From the NCBI RefSeq assembly GCF_024494725.1, contig NZ_JANHDK010000004.1, forward strand, positions 248,001 to 312,000: a DNA stretch of 64,000 nucleotides, read 5' to 3'. Position numbers and translations under genes: made by a program. Numbering within the stretch: position 1 is the first letter of the stretch; each line of letters begins with the position of its first letter. The notes beneath the pieces are model-generated. The model saw nothing but the letters and a program-made list of their open reading frames with translations, did no database searches and was not told the DNA's origin. Of this stretch, positions 53,424 to 63,048 are shown one piece after another. The stretch is from Haloplanus ruber. Its GTDB lineage: Archaea > Halobacteriota > Halobacteria > Halobacteriales > Haloferacaceae.

Positions 53424-54575
53424 CTACCACTCGGCGACGCTGCCGTCCTCGTGGTGCCAGAGCGGTGTCTGCCACCGGATCTCTTTTTCCGACTGCTCCC
53501 GGACGTAGGACTCGTCGACGTCGATTCCGAGTCCCGGCTCGGTGGGCGGTTCGAGGTTGCCGTCGTCGTACTCGAAGACGGTTGGATCTTCGAGATACCG
53601 GAGGTGTTCGTTGCCCTCCAGTTCGTGGACGCCGATACTCTGCTCTTGGAGAACCGCGTTCGGGGTGCTGAAGTCGATCTGAAGACACGCGGCGAGTGAT
53701 ATCGGGCCGACGGGGCATTTCGGCATCACGTCGACGTCGTACGCCTCAGCCATGGCGGCAATCTTCTTCACCTCGGAGATACCGCCTGCGTGGGTGATGT
53801 CGGGCTGGACGATGGCGACGGCGTCGTTGCCGAGGACGCGCTTGAAGTCCCAGCGCGTGTACATCCGCTGGCCCGTCGCCATGGGAGCGCCGACCGTCGG
53901 CGACAGTCGTTCGAGCGATTCGTTCTGGTCGGGCAAGACGGGTTCCTCGAGAAATCGGACGCCGTACGGTTCGAGCACGCTTGCGAGGCGAGGGAGACGT
54001 CCCTTGCTGATGCGCCCCCGGCAGTCGACGGCGATGTCGGCCTCGTCGCCGACGGCATCGTCGACTGCCGCGACGCGATCCCTGGCGATTTCGACGACTT
54101 CCTCGCTGTTCCGTGTGTGTGAGCGCGCGGTCATCGTCAGCTTGACCACCGAGTAGCCGTCGTCGACGGCGCGTTCGGCGTCTGCGGCCACCTCTCCCGG
54201 CTGATCACCGCCGACCCACTGGTAGAGCGGGATTCGGTCCCGTGCCCGTCCGCCGAGTAACTGGTAGACCGGAACCCCCAGTTGCTGGCCCTTGATGTCC
54301 CAGAGTGCTTGGTCGATGCCCGCGATGGCGCTCGAAAGAATGGGGCCACCACGGTAGTGACCGCCACGATAACAGCGCTGCCAGTGGCGCTCGATTTCCA
54401 TCGGGTCGTTGCCGAGGAGGAAGTCCTCGACCAGTTCGCTGACCGCCGCCCGAACCGTCCGGGTACGGCCCTCGAGGGCTGGCTCTCCCCATCCCACCGT
54501 CCCGTCGCTGGTCGTCAGCTTCAGAAACAACCACCGCGGCGGGACGGAGAACAGTTCGTAGCCGGTCACGTGCAT
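53424..54575 (-). CDS. Galactonate-dehydratase-like enolase superfamily protein with altered active site
   Basis: A 383-residue enolase-superfamily protein that follows E. coli galactonate dehydratase (DgoD) almost along its whole length, including YRGGPILSSAIAGIDQALWD, NAVLQEQSIGVHE and the C-terminal HHEDGSVAEW. By alignment from memory, Asp184, Glu210 and Glu311 are kept. The third metal ligand Glu is Gln236 (ATGQRMYTRWDF), the acid His after the first ligand is Arg186 (VDCRGR), and the other His is Lys286 (MPKCPVGP). Thus galactonate dehydration as in DgoD is doubtful; a new acid-sugar reaction is possible. Start Met 54575 matches the DgoD N-terminus. It is in the ABC importer operon. Confidence 0.85.
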   Translation of the reverse strand: MHVTGYELFSVPPRWLFLKLTTSDGTVGWGEPALEGRTRTVRAAVSELVEDFLLGNDPMEIERHWQRCYRGGHYRGGPILSSAIAGIDQALWDIKGQQLGVPVYQLLGGRARDRIPLYQWVGGDQPGEVAADAERAVDDGYSVVKLTMTARSHTRNSEEVVEIARDRVAAVDDAVGDEADIAVDCRGRISKGRLPRLASVLEPYGVRFLEEPVLPDQNESLERLSPTVGAPMATGQRMYTRWDFKRVLGNDAVAIVQPDITHAGGISEVKKIAAMAEAYDVDVMPKCPVGPISLAACLQIDFSTPNAVLQEQSIGVHELEGNEHLRYLEDPTVFEYDDGNLEPPTEPGLGIDVDESYVREQSEKEIRWQTPLWHHEDGSVAEW

Positions 54576-54632
54576 ACTCCTATCCTTCGACAATAGAGAC
54601 TTATACGTATCGCCGGGAGTCGTGTGCGTCGG

Positions 54633-55661
54633 TTACTCCGTCGAAGGAGGGGTCGCCGCCATGCCCGCCTCCGCTGCCCGCCCCGCCGCTTGGAGCGCGT
54701 CGATCATGCTGTCCGCGTCCGCGATGCCCTCGCCCGCGATGTCGAACGCGGTGCCGTGCATGGTGCTCGTCCGGATGATGGGGAGGCCGATGGTCATGTT
54801 GACGCCTGCAACCCCGCCGCTTGGCAACACACCGTGGATGTAGACGGGGATGTGCCCCTGGTCGTGGTACATCGCGACGACGCCGTCGAACCGGCCGACG
54901 GCAGCTTGGTTGAAGATGTTGTCCGGCGCCCAGGGTCCCGATGCATCGATCCCTGTCTCCTGGGCCTGCTCGACCGCCGGTGTGATCTCTTCTTTGTCTT
55001 CGGTGCCGAGGACGCCGTCCTCACCGGCGTGGGGGTTCAGCCCACAGACGGCAATCGAGGGGTCCTCGATGCCCAAATCACGGAGGCCCTCGTCGGTCAC
55101 CTCGATGGTTTCGAGGACACGCTCCGTCGAGATGGTGTCGATAGCCTCCTGCAGCGACATGTGGACGGTGACGTGGGTGACGTGTAGTCCGTCCTGGATC
55201 AGAAGCATCGAGTACTCGTCGGTGTCGGTCCGGTCGGCGAGTAGGTTCGTATGCCCCGCGTATTCGCTCCCCCCCAGTTCGAGTGCCTTCTTGTTTATCG
55301 GCGCGTTACACATGGCGTCGATGTCGCCCGCAAGCGCGAGTTCGATACCGCGCTCGACGTACTCGAGGCTCGCCTGGCCGTAGTCGCCCCGGTGTTCACC
55401 GCGGGCCACCTCGTCGACGTTGTCGAAGTCGACGACGTCGAGGGTTCCGTCCTCGTAGTCGGCGTCGCCGACGGCGTCGACCCCCCGAATCGAGAGGTCG
55501 CTGTCACAGGCCGCGACGGCGCTTTGCATCACGTCCACGTCTCCGAGGACGACCATCCGAACGTCGTCACACACCTGCGAGTAGGCCGTGACGATGATCT
55601 CACTCCCGATGCCTGCCGGATCCCCCATAGTTACACCTACGATTGGTCGGGTCGCTTGCAT
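54633..55661 (-). CDS. PdxA family dehydrogenase (4-phosphoerythronate/threonate type likely)
   Basis: A 342-residue PdxA-family NAD-dependent dehydrogenase/decarboxylase. GVTMGDPAGIGSEI opens the protein, and metal His residues lie in YAGHTNLLAD, THVTVHMS and MYHDQGHIP. True PdxA works in pyridoxal phosphate synthesis, but archaea make PLP by PdxST. In bacteria PdxA2 enzymes oxidise D-threonate or D-erythronate 4-phosphate. In an operon with a sugar importer and a sugar-acid dehydratase homologue, the catabolic role is more likely. The kinase usually beside PdxA2 (DUF1537) is not seen here. Confidence 0.85.
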   Translation of the reverse strand: MQATRPIVGVTMGDPAGIGSEIIVTAYSQVCDDVRMVVLGDVDVMQSAVAACDSDLSIRGVDAVGDADYEDGTLDVVDFDNVDEVARGEHRGDYGQASLEYVERGIELALAGDIDAMCNAPINKKALELGGSEYAGHTNLLADRTDTDEYSMLLIQDGLHVTHVTVHMSLQEAIDTISTERVLETIEVTDEGLRDLGIEDPSIAVCGLNPHAGEDGVLGTEDKEEITPAVEQAQETGIDASGPWAPDNIFNQAAVGRFDGVVAMYHDQGHIPVYIHGVLPSGGVAGVNMTIGLPIIRTSTMHGTAFDIAGEGIADADSMIDALQAAGRAAEAGMAATPPSTE

Positions 55662-55725
55662 CGAGTGCCGATTCCACCCACACTCAAATCAACTTTGCTA
55701 TCGTGGGGATCCAGCGGTCGCGACG

Positions 55726-56919
55726 CTACGTGTTGACGACGCCGTCGCCGCCGTCGCCGTGGGTCACCTGTCGCGCCTCGGCGGGGTCGGCGAGGTTGCG
55801 CGACTCGACTGTCGTCCCCTCCTCGTCGAAGATGTACAGCGCCTTGCGCGGGAACGAGAAGTGAACGCTGGTCCCGGATTCGGGCTCGAACCCGGGCGAG
55901 ACGCGCGCCGTCCACGTCCGGGACCCGACGTCGAAATACAGGAGATTATCGCTTCCGAGTGGTTCGACCACGTCGACGGTTGTCGTGTGGTGTTGGCCCT
56001 CGAACGCCGCTGCCTCGGCGCGCAGCACGACGTCTTCCGGGCGAACACCGACGGTTACCCGGTCGCCCACCTCGATCGGGAGGTCGGCGTTCGTGTCCCC
56101 CGTCGCGTCGAGGTCGTACGTAAAGGCGTCACTCGTGACGGATTCCAGGACCGTCTGCCCGTCGCGACGGACGGCCTCTGCCTCGACGGTGTTCATCGAT
56201 GGACTCCCGATGAAGCCGGCGACGAACTGGTTGGCGGGATGGTTGTACACCTCGTTCGGTTCGCCGATCTGCTGGAGGGTGCCGTCGTTCATCACTGCGA
56301 TGCGGTCGCCCATCGTCATCGCCTCCTCCTGATCGTGCGTGACGTAGATGGAGGTGACACCCAACTGCTCTTGGATGCGGGAAATCTCCGTCCGCATCTG
56401 CTTGCGAAGCTTCGCGTCGAGGTTCGAGAGCGGTTCGTCGAACAGGAACGCCTCCGGGTCGCGGACGATTGCCCGCCCGAGGGCGACGCGCTGCTGTTGG
56501 CCGCCGGACAGCGACTTGGGTTTTTTGTCCAGGAGTTCGCCAATCTCCAGCAGGCTGGCCACGTCCTCGACCCGTTCCTCGATGTCGGCGTCCGAGAGAT
56601 CGGTGGAGAGTCGGAGTCCGAAGCCGATGTTCTCCCGCACGTTCATGTGGGGGTAGAGCGCGTAGTTCTGAAACACCATCGCGATATCCCGCTCGCGCGG
56701 TTCGAGGTTGTTCACGCGAGTCGTCCCGATCGAGATATCGCCGCCCGTCGGGTCTTCGAGGCCCGCGATCATACGGAGCGTCGTCGACTTCCCACATCCT
56801 GACGGGCCGACGAGGACGAGGAACTCCTCGTCCTCGATTTCGAGAGACAGATCGTTGACCGCGACGATGCTACCGTTGTTGAACGCCTTGCTCACGTGAT
56901 TGAGTGCGATTTGTGCCAT
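55726..56919 (-). CDS. ABC sugar importer ATP-binding protein (MalK/UgpC/MsmX type)
   Basis: A 397-residue ATPase with GPSGCGKSTT (Walker A), QNYALYPHMNV (Q loop), LSGGQQQRVALGRA (signature), FLFDEPLSNLDA (Walker B) and YVTHDQ (switch His), followed by the C-terminal TOBE/OB regulatory domain typical of MalK-like proteins. The canonical full motifs indicate an active importer ATPase. It energises the two permeases translated before it in the same operon. Confidence 0.95.
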   Translation of the reverse strand: MAQIALNHVSKAFNNGSIVAVNDLSLEIEDEEFLVLVGPSGCGKSTTLRMIAGLEDPTGGDISIGTTRVNNLEPRERDIAMVFQNYALYPHMNVRENIGFGLRLSTDLSDADIEERVEDVASLLEIGELLDKKPKSLSGGQQQRVALGRAIVRDPEAFLFDEPLSNLDAKLRKQMRTEISRIQEQLGVTSIYVTHDQEEAMTMGDRIAVMNDGTLQQIGEPNEVYNHPANQFVAGFIGSPSMNTVEAEAVRRDGQTVLESVTSDAFTYDLDATGDTNADLPIEVGDRVTVGVRPEDVVLRAEAAAFEGQHHTTTVDVVEPLGSDNLLYFDVGSRTWTARVSPGFEPESGTSVHFSFPRKALYIFDEEGTTVESRNLADPAEARQVTHGDGGDGVVNT

Positions 56920-56986
56920 GGTTACTGTCGAGAATACGGTTGTCGGTGATCGATACGAGAAGCGGGGGAGCCTCGAGGCGAACGGG

Positions 56987-57838
56987 TCATTCCTTGACCG
57001 CCCCCATCGTCAGGCCGCTAACGAGGTGTCGCTTGACGATAACGCCGAAGGTGACCATCGGCAGGAGGATGACGACGCCGGTCGCCATCACGCGACCCCA
57101 CAGCGTCCCGGTCTGGGTGACCAGTTGCGACGCCGCGATGGGCATCGTCTGTGTGGCGTTGCTGGTGAAGATCAGCGCGAAGATGAAGTCGTTCCACGAA
57201 AAGACGATGGCGATGATGGCAGTGGCGCCCATCCCTGGCCACACGAGCGGGAGGGACACCTTTCGGAACGCTTCCCACTTGGTCGCGCCGTCGATACGGG
57301 CAGCCTCCTCCAAGGCCTCGGGCACCTCGTCGAAGAACGAGCGCATCAACCAGATGGCAAAGGGAAGGTTGAACGTCGTGTGGGCGATGATGAGGCCGAG
57401 GTGTGTGTTTAGCAGGTTCAGGTAGCTGTAGAGGTAAAACAGCGGGATGACGACGACGACGATGGGGGCCATCCGGGTGCTGATGATCCAGAACGCCAGG
57501 TGTTTTTTGCCCCGGAGGTCGAGCCGCGAGAGACCATAGCCGCCGACGGTGCCGAGACTGACCGAGAGCACCGCCGTGCCGAGCGCGACGATGATGCTGT
57601 TGATGAGGAACGGCGTCACCGGGTTCGAACCCATAAACATGTCCACGTAGTACTGGAGCGTGGGGTCGAAGAATATCGTCGGCGGGAATTCGAACATCGA
57701 GCGCCGGATCTTCAGCGAGGAGATGGCCATCCAGAACAAGGGCAGGAGCGTCCAGATGGCCACCACTCCGAGGAAGGCGTACGGGCCGTACCGTCTGACC
57801 GGCCCCGGGAGTCCTGACGATGCCGTCGACTTACTCAT
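56987..57838 (-). CDS. ABC sugar importer permease, MalG type
   Basis: A 283-residue inner-membrane permease with six helices. The EAA loop is EAARIDGATKWEAFRKVSLP, the contact site for the ATPase. The N-terminal FLGVVAIWTLLPLFWMAISSLK is the first helix region of MalG/UgpE-type subunits. Its start overlaps the preceding permease gene by 8 bp. It imports a sugar or polyol delivered by the binding protein encoded upstream. Confidence 0.92.
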   Translation of the reverse strand: MSKSTASSGLPGPVRRYGPYAFLGVVAIWTLLPLFWMAISSLKIRRSMFEFPPTIFFDPTLQYYVDMFMGSNPVTPFLINSIIVALGTAVLSVSLGTVGGYGLSRLDLRGKKHLAFWIISTRMAPIVVVVIPLFYLYSYLNLLNTHLGLIIAHTTFNLPFAIWLMRSFFDEVPEALEEAARIDGATKWEAFRKVSLPLVWPGMGATAIIAIVFSWNDFIFALIFTSNATQTMPIAASQLVTQTGTLWGRVMATGVVILLPMVTFGVIVKRHLVSGLTMGAVKE

Positions 57839-58787
57839 CGCCGGCGCCCCCCATAATCGTCTCGACGAACATGAGACCCATCAGGATGGTGACGATGAGC
57901 AACACCAACCCCGTTGCGGAGCCGTAGCCCAGGTTGAAGAATCGGAGCGCCCGCTCGTAGACGTAGAGGCCAATTACCTTCGTCGAGCTGGAAGGCCCCC
58001 CACCCGTCGTGATGAACACCTTTGCGAAGTAGCGCATCAGGTCCATCGACCGCAACAGGAGGGCGATGGCGATGGCCGGCTTCAACAGTGGAAGAGTCAC
58101 GTGGCGGAACTGGGTAATCCCCGTCGCGCCATCGACGCTCGCGGCCTCGTAGAGATGCTGTGGGATGCTCTTGACCCGAGCCAGGATGATCAGGACGACA
58201 AGCGGTGTCCACTGCCACGTGTCCATGATGATGATGGACACGAGCGCGCTCGTCGAATTGGCGAGTATTGGCTGGTCTACAAACAGCCCCACCTGGTTCA
58301 ACATGTACGTATAGAGGCCGAAGGAGGGATCGAGGAGGAACTGCCAGAGCAGACCCACGACCACCGGCGCGATCATCATCGGCATGATGATGATGCTCGT
58401 CAGGAGATTCTCGCCCCGCGACACGCGGTGGAGCATTACGGCGATGAGAATCCCGAGGCCGAGTTGCAGACCCAGCGATCCCGCCACGTAAAATAGGGTT
58501 ACCCGCCACGAGTTCCAGAAGTTCCCGTCCGCGGCCATCTGCGTGTAGTTCCCGAAGCCGAGGAAGATCACCTCGTTGACCGGCGTGAAGTTCACCTCGT
58601 GGAACGACAGGTAGATCATCACCACCAACGGGATGATACTGAGTACCGCGAGGGTTGCGATGCTCGGGAGGAGCAGTAACATCTCGAACGAAATCGGCAC
58701 CGAATCGAGTACCGACTGGTCCGTCTCCTCGGGCTCGCCACCGACGTACGCGTCTGTTGGCATCGTATTCGTTTGTTGTCCGGTCAT
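57831..58787 (-). CDS. ABC sugar importer permease, MalF/UgpA type
   Basis: A 318-residue permease with six helices after a short polar N-terminus. The EAA loop reads YEAASVDGATGITQFRHVTL. The helix region LLPSIATLAVLSIIPLVVMIYL and LGFGNYTQMAADGNFWNS match the MalF/UgpA class. It pairs with the MalG-type subunit. It starts 73 bp after the binding-protein stop; together they form the core of a carbohydrate uptake operon. Confidence 0.92.
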   Translation of the reverse strand: MTGQQTNTMPTDAYVGGEPEETDQSVLDSVPISFEMLLLLPSIATLAVLSIIPLVVMIYLSFHEVNFTPVNEVIFLGFGNYTQMAADGNFWNSWRVTLFYVAGSLGLQLGLGILIAVMLHRVSRGENLLTSIIIMPMMIAPVVVGLLWQFLLDPSFGLYTYMLNQVGLFVDQPILANSTSALVSIIIMDTWQWTPLVVLIILARVKSIPQHLYEAASVDGATGITQFRHVTLPLLKPAIAIALLLRSMDLMRYFAKVFITTGGGPSSSTKVIGLYVYERALRFFNLGYGSATGLVLLIVTILMGLMFVETIMGGAGDE

Positions 58788-58860
58788 CGAGTGTCAGTCT
58801 CCCATGGCGAGACACATTAAAAAGAACAGTATTGATAGTTTTGGTTAGCCGGCCATCCCG

Positions 58861-60297
58861 TTACAGGATGTTCGAGAAGCCGTCGGCGCACGCCTGCATC
58901 GTGTCTGCCGCCGGCTGGTCACCGGAGACCATCGCTGAACCTTCGGTGTAGATGACCTGTTCTAGCTGGAGCCAGTCCGGGTGGTGGGGGCGCTGTCCGA
59001 TGTTGTCCAAGTCCCACCCCTCGACGATCGGTGGGGAGACGTTCGGATACTCGCTTTCGCCTGCCGTTTGATCGCTGGCAGCCTGCACGTCGTCGCGGTC
59101 GTACACCGACTGACGGGTCGGCGTGCCGCCAACCTCGGAGAGCAGTCGGTACTGAATCTCTTCGGAGGTCGTCCACTCGATGAACTGCCAGGCGGCTTTC
59201 TTTTTCTCCGGCGTCGTGTGCGCGTTGATCCCGATGCTGCTCCCACCGTAGTGGGCCTGGACGTTCCGGTTCTCCGCCGGTCCCGACGGGGCCAGCGTCC
59301 ACCGAACCGTGTCCGCGATTTCGCTCGACTCGGGGTCAGCGAAGAGACCGCTGTTCTCGTGCCACTGTGGCGACATCGCCATCTCACCGTTGGCAAACGC
59401 CTGTGCGACGCCACCCCAGTCCCACGTCGTGCTGGCAGGATGAGCGACGTCGTTGACCAGTTCTTGATAGAACTCGGCTGCCTGCATGGAGGCGTCGTCG
59501 GTGAACCCGGCGGAGATGTCGTCAGGGAGGATCGGGTCCTTGCCGTCGAACCCTTCCAGTTGTGTGCCGCCGAAGGACCACTGGATCATCTCGAACTCGT
59601 TGGCCAGCGATTGGTGTTGGGCAGCCATGTGGCCGGTTCCGTACGGAACCATGTCGTCCGGGACATTCTCGGTGATCCACCGGGCGACTTCCATATACTG
59701 CGACCACGTCATGTCGGGGTTCGGTTCGGCCTCGAATCCCAGGTCGCTGGTCGCCTGGTCACCGTACTCGTCGAACACGTCCTGACGGTATGCCAGGAGA
59801 ATCGTCGGACAGTCGTAGGGGAGGCCCCGGATCGTTCCGTCGTCCTCGAACTCCGAGCACGCGACGCGGTGGATTTCGATGTGATCCTCGTAGTCGTAGT
59901 CGTTTTGCTCGATATAGCCGTTCAGCGGTTCGAGGTCGGTGTAGTACGGCGCCCCGATGTTGTACGGATCGACGTACGCGACGTCGTAGTTGGCCGACTG
60001 GCTCGTCAGGTCGTTCGCAAGCTGTTCGGTGTAGTTCAGCAGAGGCGAAAGGGTGAACTCAACTTCGATACCGGTCTCCTCCGTGAACTCTCCCACGATG
60101 GACTGCAGCGCCTCGCTCGGTGCCGTCGATTCCGTGATGAACTGGATGCTATCTGCCGCTTCGACGTCGTCACCGGGAGGCGTGCCGTCGCTACCGCCGC
60201 CGCCGCCACCACCCGAACAGCCCGCGAGAGCCGTGACGGTGGCTGCGGCACCTGTCGCCCGAAGAAATCTACGCCTGTCAATAGTCTTCCGTGACAT
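58861..60297 (-). CDS. Extracellular sugar-binding lipoprotein (ABC importer)
   Basis: A 478-residue substrate-binding protein of the carbohydrate (family 1) type. The N-terminus has a twin-arginine signal and lipobox (DRRRFLRATG, then ALAGCSGGGG) and a Gly/Ser/Asp linker, the haloarchaeal way of anchoring binding proteins. The mature part shows GIEVEFTLSPLLNYTEQLA, DVAYVDPYNIG and GVAQAFANGEMAMSP, typical strands and hinge of the family. Met 60297 is chosen since upstream Mets precede no signal. It is divergent from the FGGY kinase. The ligand is unknown. Confidence 0.9.
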   Translation of the reverse strand: MSRKTIDRRRFLRATGAAATVTALAGCSGGGGGGGSDGTPPGDDVEAADSIQFITESTAPSEALQSIVGEFTEETGIEVEFTLSPLLNYTEQLANDLTSQSANYDVAYVDPYNIGAPYYTDLEPLNGYIEQNDYDYEDHIEIHRVACSEFEDDGTIRGLPYDCPTILLAYRQDVFDEYGDQATSDLGFEAEPNPDMTWSQYMEVARWITENVPDDMVPYGTGHMAAQHQSLANEFEMIQWSFGGTQLEGFDGKDPILPDDISAGFTDDASMQAAEFYQELVNDVAHPASTTWDWGGVAQAFANGEMAMSPQWHENSGLFADPESSEIADTVRWTLAPSGPAENRNVQAHYGGSSIGINAHTTPEKKKAAWQFIEWTTSEEIQYRLLSEVGGTPTRQSVYDRDDVQAASDQTAGESEYPNVSPPIVEGWDLDNIGQRPHHPDWLQLEQVIYTEGSAMVSGDQPAADTMQACADGFSNIL

Positions 60298-60407
60298 GTC
60301 TTTGCACAATTTACCATCATCATACATAATTATTTTCCTAGCTGAACGGGCGTCGGCGTCGGCTGTCGGCGTGAGGCTTATCTGCACCCTCTGTCCTATC
60401 TCGTAGC

Positions 60408-61889
60408 ATGACAAATCACGTCGCAATCGACGTGGGGTCCAACGGCGGCACCATCTGGGTTGGGCGACGCGACGGCGACAGCCTCGACGTCGGGGAGGTG
60501 TATCGGTTCGACAACGGTCCCGTCGAGCGAGACGGGCGGTACGTCTGGGCCATCGACCAACTCCTCGACGAAATCGAGACGGGACTTCTCGCGGCCGAAC
60601 GGGAGTACGGCCCCCTCTCTACCCTCGCCGTCGAGACGACTGGCCTCGATTTCACATTCTTCCGCGATGGGGAGCCGATGCGTGATCCGTACTTCTACCG
60701 CGATCCGTCGGTCACGTCGACGCTCGACGACCTCCTCGAACGCGTCGGGAAACGCGAGATATTCGACCAGACGGGTATCAACCACTGGAACGTTCCCAAC
60801 TCGCTGTGGCAGTATCACTACCAGACCCACGCCTCGCCGGAGATTGTCCAATCGGCGGAGACACTGGTGATGCTCCCACAGGTGCTCACGCACGCGATGG
60901 GAGGGAGCGTCAACCCCGACAAATCGATCGCTTCGACGGCACAGATGTTCGATATCGAGTCCGAGACGTGGGCAACGGATCTCCTCGAGACACTCGACCT
61001 CCGAACTGACCTCCTACCGAACCTCGAGGAACCCGGCACGAAGGTGGGCACACTCGACGAGTCGTTCGCACCTGGCCTCGACAGTCGGCCGGATATCCTC
61101 CTGACGGCCACCCACGACACGGCGTGTGCCGTCGCGGCGACGCCGTTCGGTGCCGGCGATCGGACCTTTCTGAGCACCGGGTCGTGGTTCATCGTTGGCA
61201 TCGAACTCGACGCTCCCCGCGTGACCGACGAAGCCTTCGCCGTCGAAGCGTCCAACGAGTACGGTGCCGAGGGGACGACCCGGTTTCTGAAGAACGTCAC
61301 CGGGTTCAACCTCCTCGAATACGCCCGCGAGAAGTGGCGCGAAGAGGGGAACCCCCACGAGTACGACGTCATCTTCTCGGAGATGGCCGACACCGACCCC
61401 TTCGGCCCGCTCATCGACCCGGACGCCGACCTGTTCATGGCCGGGACACTGGAGGGCGACATCGTCGAGAAGATCGGCCAGTACTGCCGGGAGACCGGAC
61501 AGGCCGTCCCGGAAGGGGTCGGAGAGATAACCCGGTGTCTGCTCGAAAGTCTCGCGGCGAAGACGGCGTACGCCCTCTCGCAGCTCCAAGGGGCCGCCGA
61601 CGTCGAGAGTGACCAGTTGAACGCCGTCGGCGGCGGGGTCAGAAACGAGCCGTTCCTCCGGATGCTGGCGGGAGCGACCGGCCTTCCGGTCGTTGCCGGC
61701 CCGGTCGAGGCGACGTCGCTCGGGAACCTCCTCGTACAGATGAACGCCACCGACACGATCACCGACCTCGCGGAGGGGCGGCGGCTGCTCCGCGAGACGG
61801 CCGATCTCACGGCGTACGAACCCGCCGACCGCGACGCGTGGGCCGAAACCGTCGACCGGATGGCGACGCTCGCCGACCGAGTGGGGTAG
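60408..61889 (+). CDS. FGGY family kinase, rhamnulokinase-like
   Basis: A 493-residue FGGY carbohydrate kinase. The N-terminal AIDVGSNGGTIWVGR is the phosphate loop; VETTGLDFTFFRDGEPMRDP and YRDPSV match the rhamnulokinase branch, as do GKREIFDQTGINHWNVPNSL and FLSTGSWFIVGIEL. The C-terminal GGGVRNEPFLRMLAG is the adenosine site. It phosphorylates a ketose, probably a deoxy-ketohexose or pentulose. It starts a plus-strand set with an aldo/keto reductase and a class II aldolase, matching a kinase-aldolase-aldehyde reductase logic. No isomerase is seen in the window. Confidence 0.87.
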   Translation: MTNHVAIDVGSNGGTIWVGRRDGDSLDVGEVYRFDNGPVERDGRYVWAIDQLLDEIETGLLAAEREYGPLSTLAVETTGLDFTFFRDGEPMRDPYFYRDPSVTSTLDDLLERVGKREIFDQTGINHWNVPNSLWQYHYQTHASPEIVQSAETLVMLPQVLTHAMGGSVNPDKSIASTAQMFDIESETWATDLLETLDLRTDLLPNLEEPGTKVGTLDESFAPGLDSRPDILLTATHDTACAVAATPFGAGDRTFLSTGSWFIVGIELDAPRVTDEAFAVEASNEYGAEGTTRFLKNVTGFNLLEYAREKWREEGNPHEYDVIFSEMADTDPFGPLIDPDADLFMAGTLEGDIVEKIGQYCRETGQAVPEGVGEITRCLLESLAAKTAYALSQLQGAADVESDQLNAVGGGVRNEPFLRMLAGATGLPVVAGPVEATSLGNLLVQMNATDTITDLAEGRRLLRETADLTAYEPADRDAWAETVDRMATLADRVG

Positions 61890-61920
61890 TTTTACCTCCG
61901 AAGCCGCCACAACGTGATTC

Positions 61921-62931
61921 ATGGACTGGGTACCCCTCGGACGGACGGGGACGATGGTCACGGAACTGCCCTTCGGCACGTGGCGATTCGGCCGCGAGAC
62001 AGACGAAGGCTCCGTCGAAATCGACGAAACGCGGGCGTACGAACTTCTCGATGCCTACGAGGCCCACGGCGGTCGGTTTATTGACACCGCGGACATGTAC
62101 GGCGGGGGAAAGAGCGAGAGGTGGATCGGCAACTGGCTCGCCGACCGCGACCGGGAGGACTTCGTCGTCGCCTCGAAGATATACTGGCCGACCCGTGACG
62201 ATCCGAACGGTCGAGGGTTGGGCCGAAAACACCTCCGGCGGCAGGTCGACGCGATTCTCGACCGCCTGGGGACGGACTACGTGGACCTGCTGTACGTCCA
62301 CCGCTGGGACGACGAAACGCCCGTCGAGGAGTTCATGCGGACGCTCGACGGCTTCGTCGACTCCGGCCGAGTCCACCATCTCGGCGCCTCGACGCTCTGG
62401 CCCAACGCCTGGAAGGTCGTCCGCGCGAACGCCGTCGCGGACAGACGGGGCTACGAACCGTTCACCGTCGTCCAGCCCCGGTACAACCTCGTCAACCGGG
62501 AAATCGAGGGACCGTTCCTGGAGATGTGCGAGAGCGAGGACCTCGGCGTCGTGCCGTGGAGCCCACTCGGGGAGGGGTTCCTGACCGGCAAGTACGACCG
62601 GGACGACGTCTCGAACGCCGATTCCCGAGCGGCCGAGGACGACAGCTTCGAATCGAAGTATCTCACCGACGAGAACTTCGCCGTCCTCGACACCCTCCAA
62701 GAGGTAGCCTCCGAGGTCGACGCCACCCCCGCACAGGTCGCGCTCGCGTGGCTCCTGCACCACGATCAGGTCGTGGGACCCATCGTCGGCGCCCGAACCG
62801 TCGACCAACTGGAGGAGAACCTCGGTGCCGTCGACGTCTCCCTCTCGGACGACCAGTTCGAGCGTCTCGCCGCCGCCAAGTCCGGCCCGTTCCCGGACAT
62901 CGTCGACTCGCCGGCCCGGGGCGATCGGTAA
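61921..62931 (+). CDS. Aldo/keto reductase
   Basis: A 336-residue NADPH-dependent aldo/keto reductase of the YghZ/Tas-like group. The complete catalytic tetrad is present: Asp55 and Tyr60 (FIDTADMYGGGKSE), Lys86 (VVASKIYWP) and His127 (LLYVHRWD). The C-terminal cofactor site is VGPIVGARTVDQLEENLGAV. Between a rhamnulokinase-like kinase and a class II aldolase it could reduce lactaldehyde or glycolaldehyde released by the aldolase, or act on a sugar. It starts 31 bp after the kinase stop. Confidence 0.9.
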   Translation: MDWVPLGRTGTMVTELPFGTWRFGRETDEGSVEIDETRAYELLDAYEAHGGRFIDTADMYGGGKSERWIGNWLADRDREDFVVASKIYWPTRDDPNGRGLGRKHLRRQVDAILDRLGTDYVDLLYVHRWDDETPVEEFMRTLDGFVDSGRVHHLGASTLWPNAWKVVRANAVADRRGYEPFTVVQPRYNLVNREIEGPFLEMCESEDLGVVPWSPLGEGFLTGKYDRDDVSNADSRAAEDDSFESKYLTDENFAVLDTLQEVASEVDATPAQVALAWLLHHDQVVGPIVGARTVDQLEENLGAVDVSLSDDQFERLAAAKSGPFPDIVDSPARGDR

Positions 62932-63048
62932 CCCCAGCAGTTATTAGCGGGGGGCGTCACGGCCTTCTCGGGAACTCGTCACACGCCGGTCTCTCGGCCG
63001 GCGTCGTGACGTTACACCGACGACGTGCGGAAACATACGGAGCTAACG

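Noticed and set aside
58981-60294. 437-codon frame antisense to the sugar-binding protein
   Set aside because: Composition is an artefact of the opposite strand; no start context and no motif.
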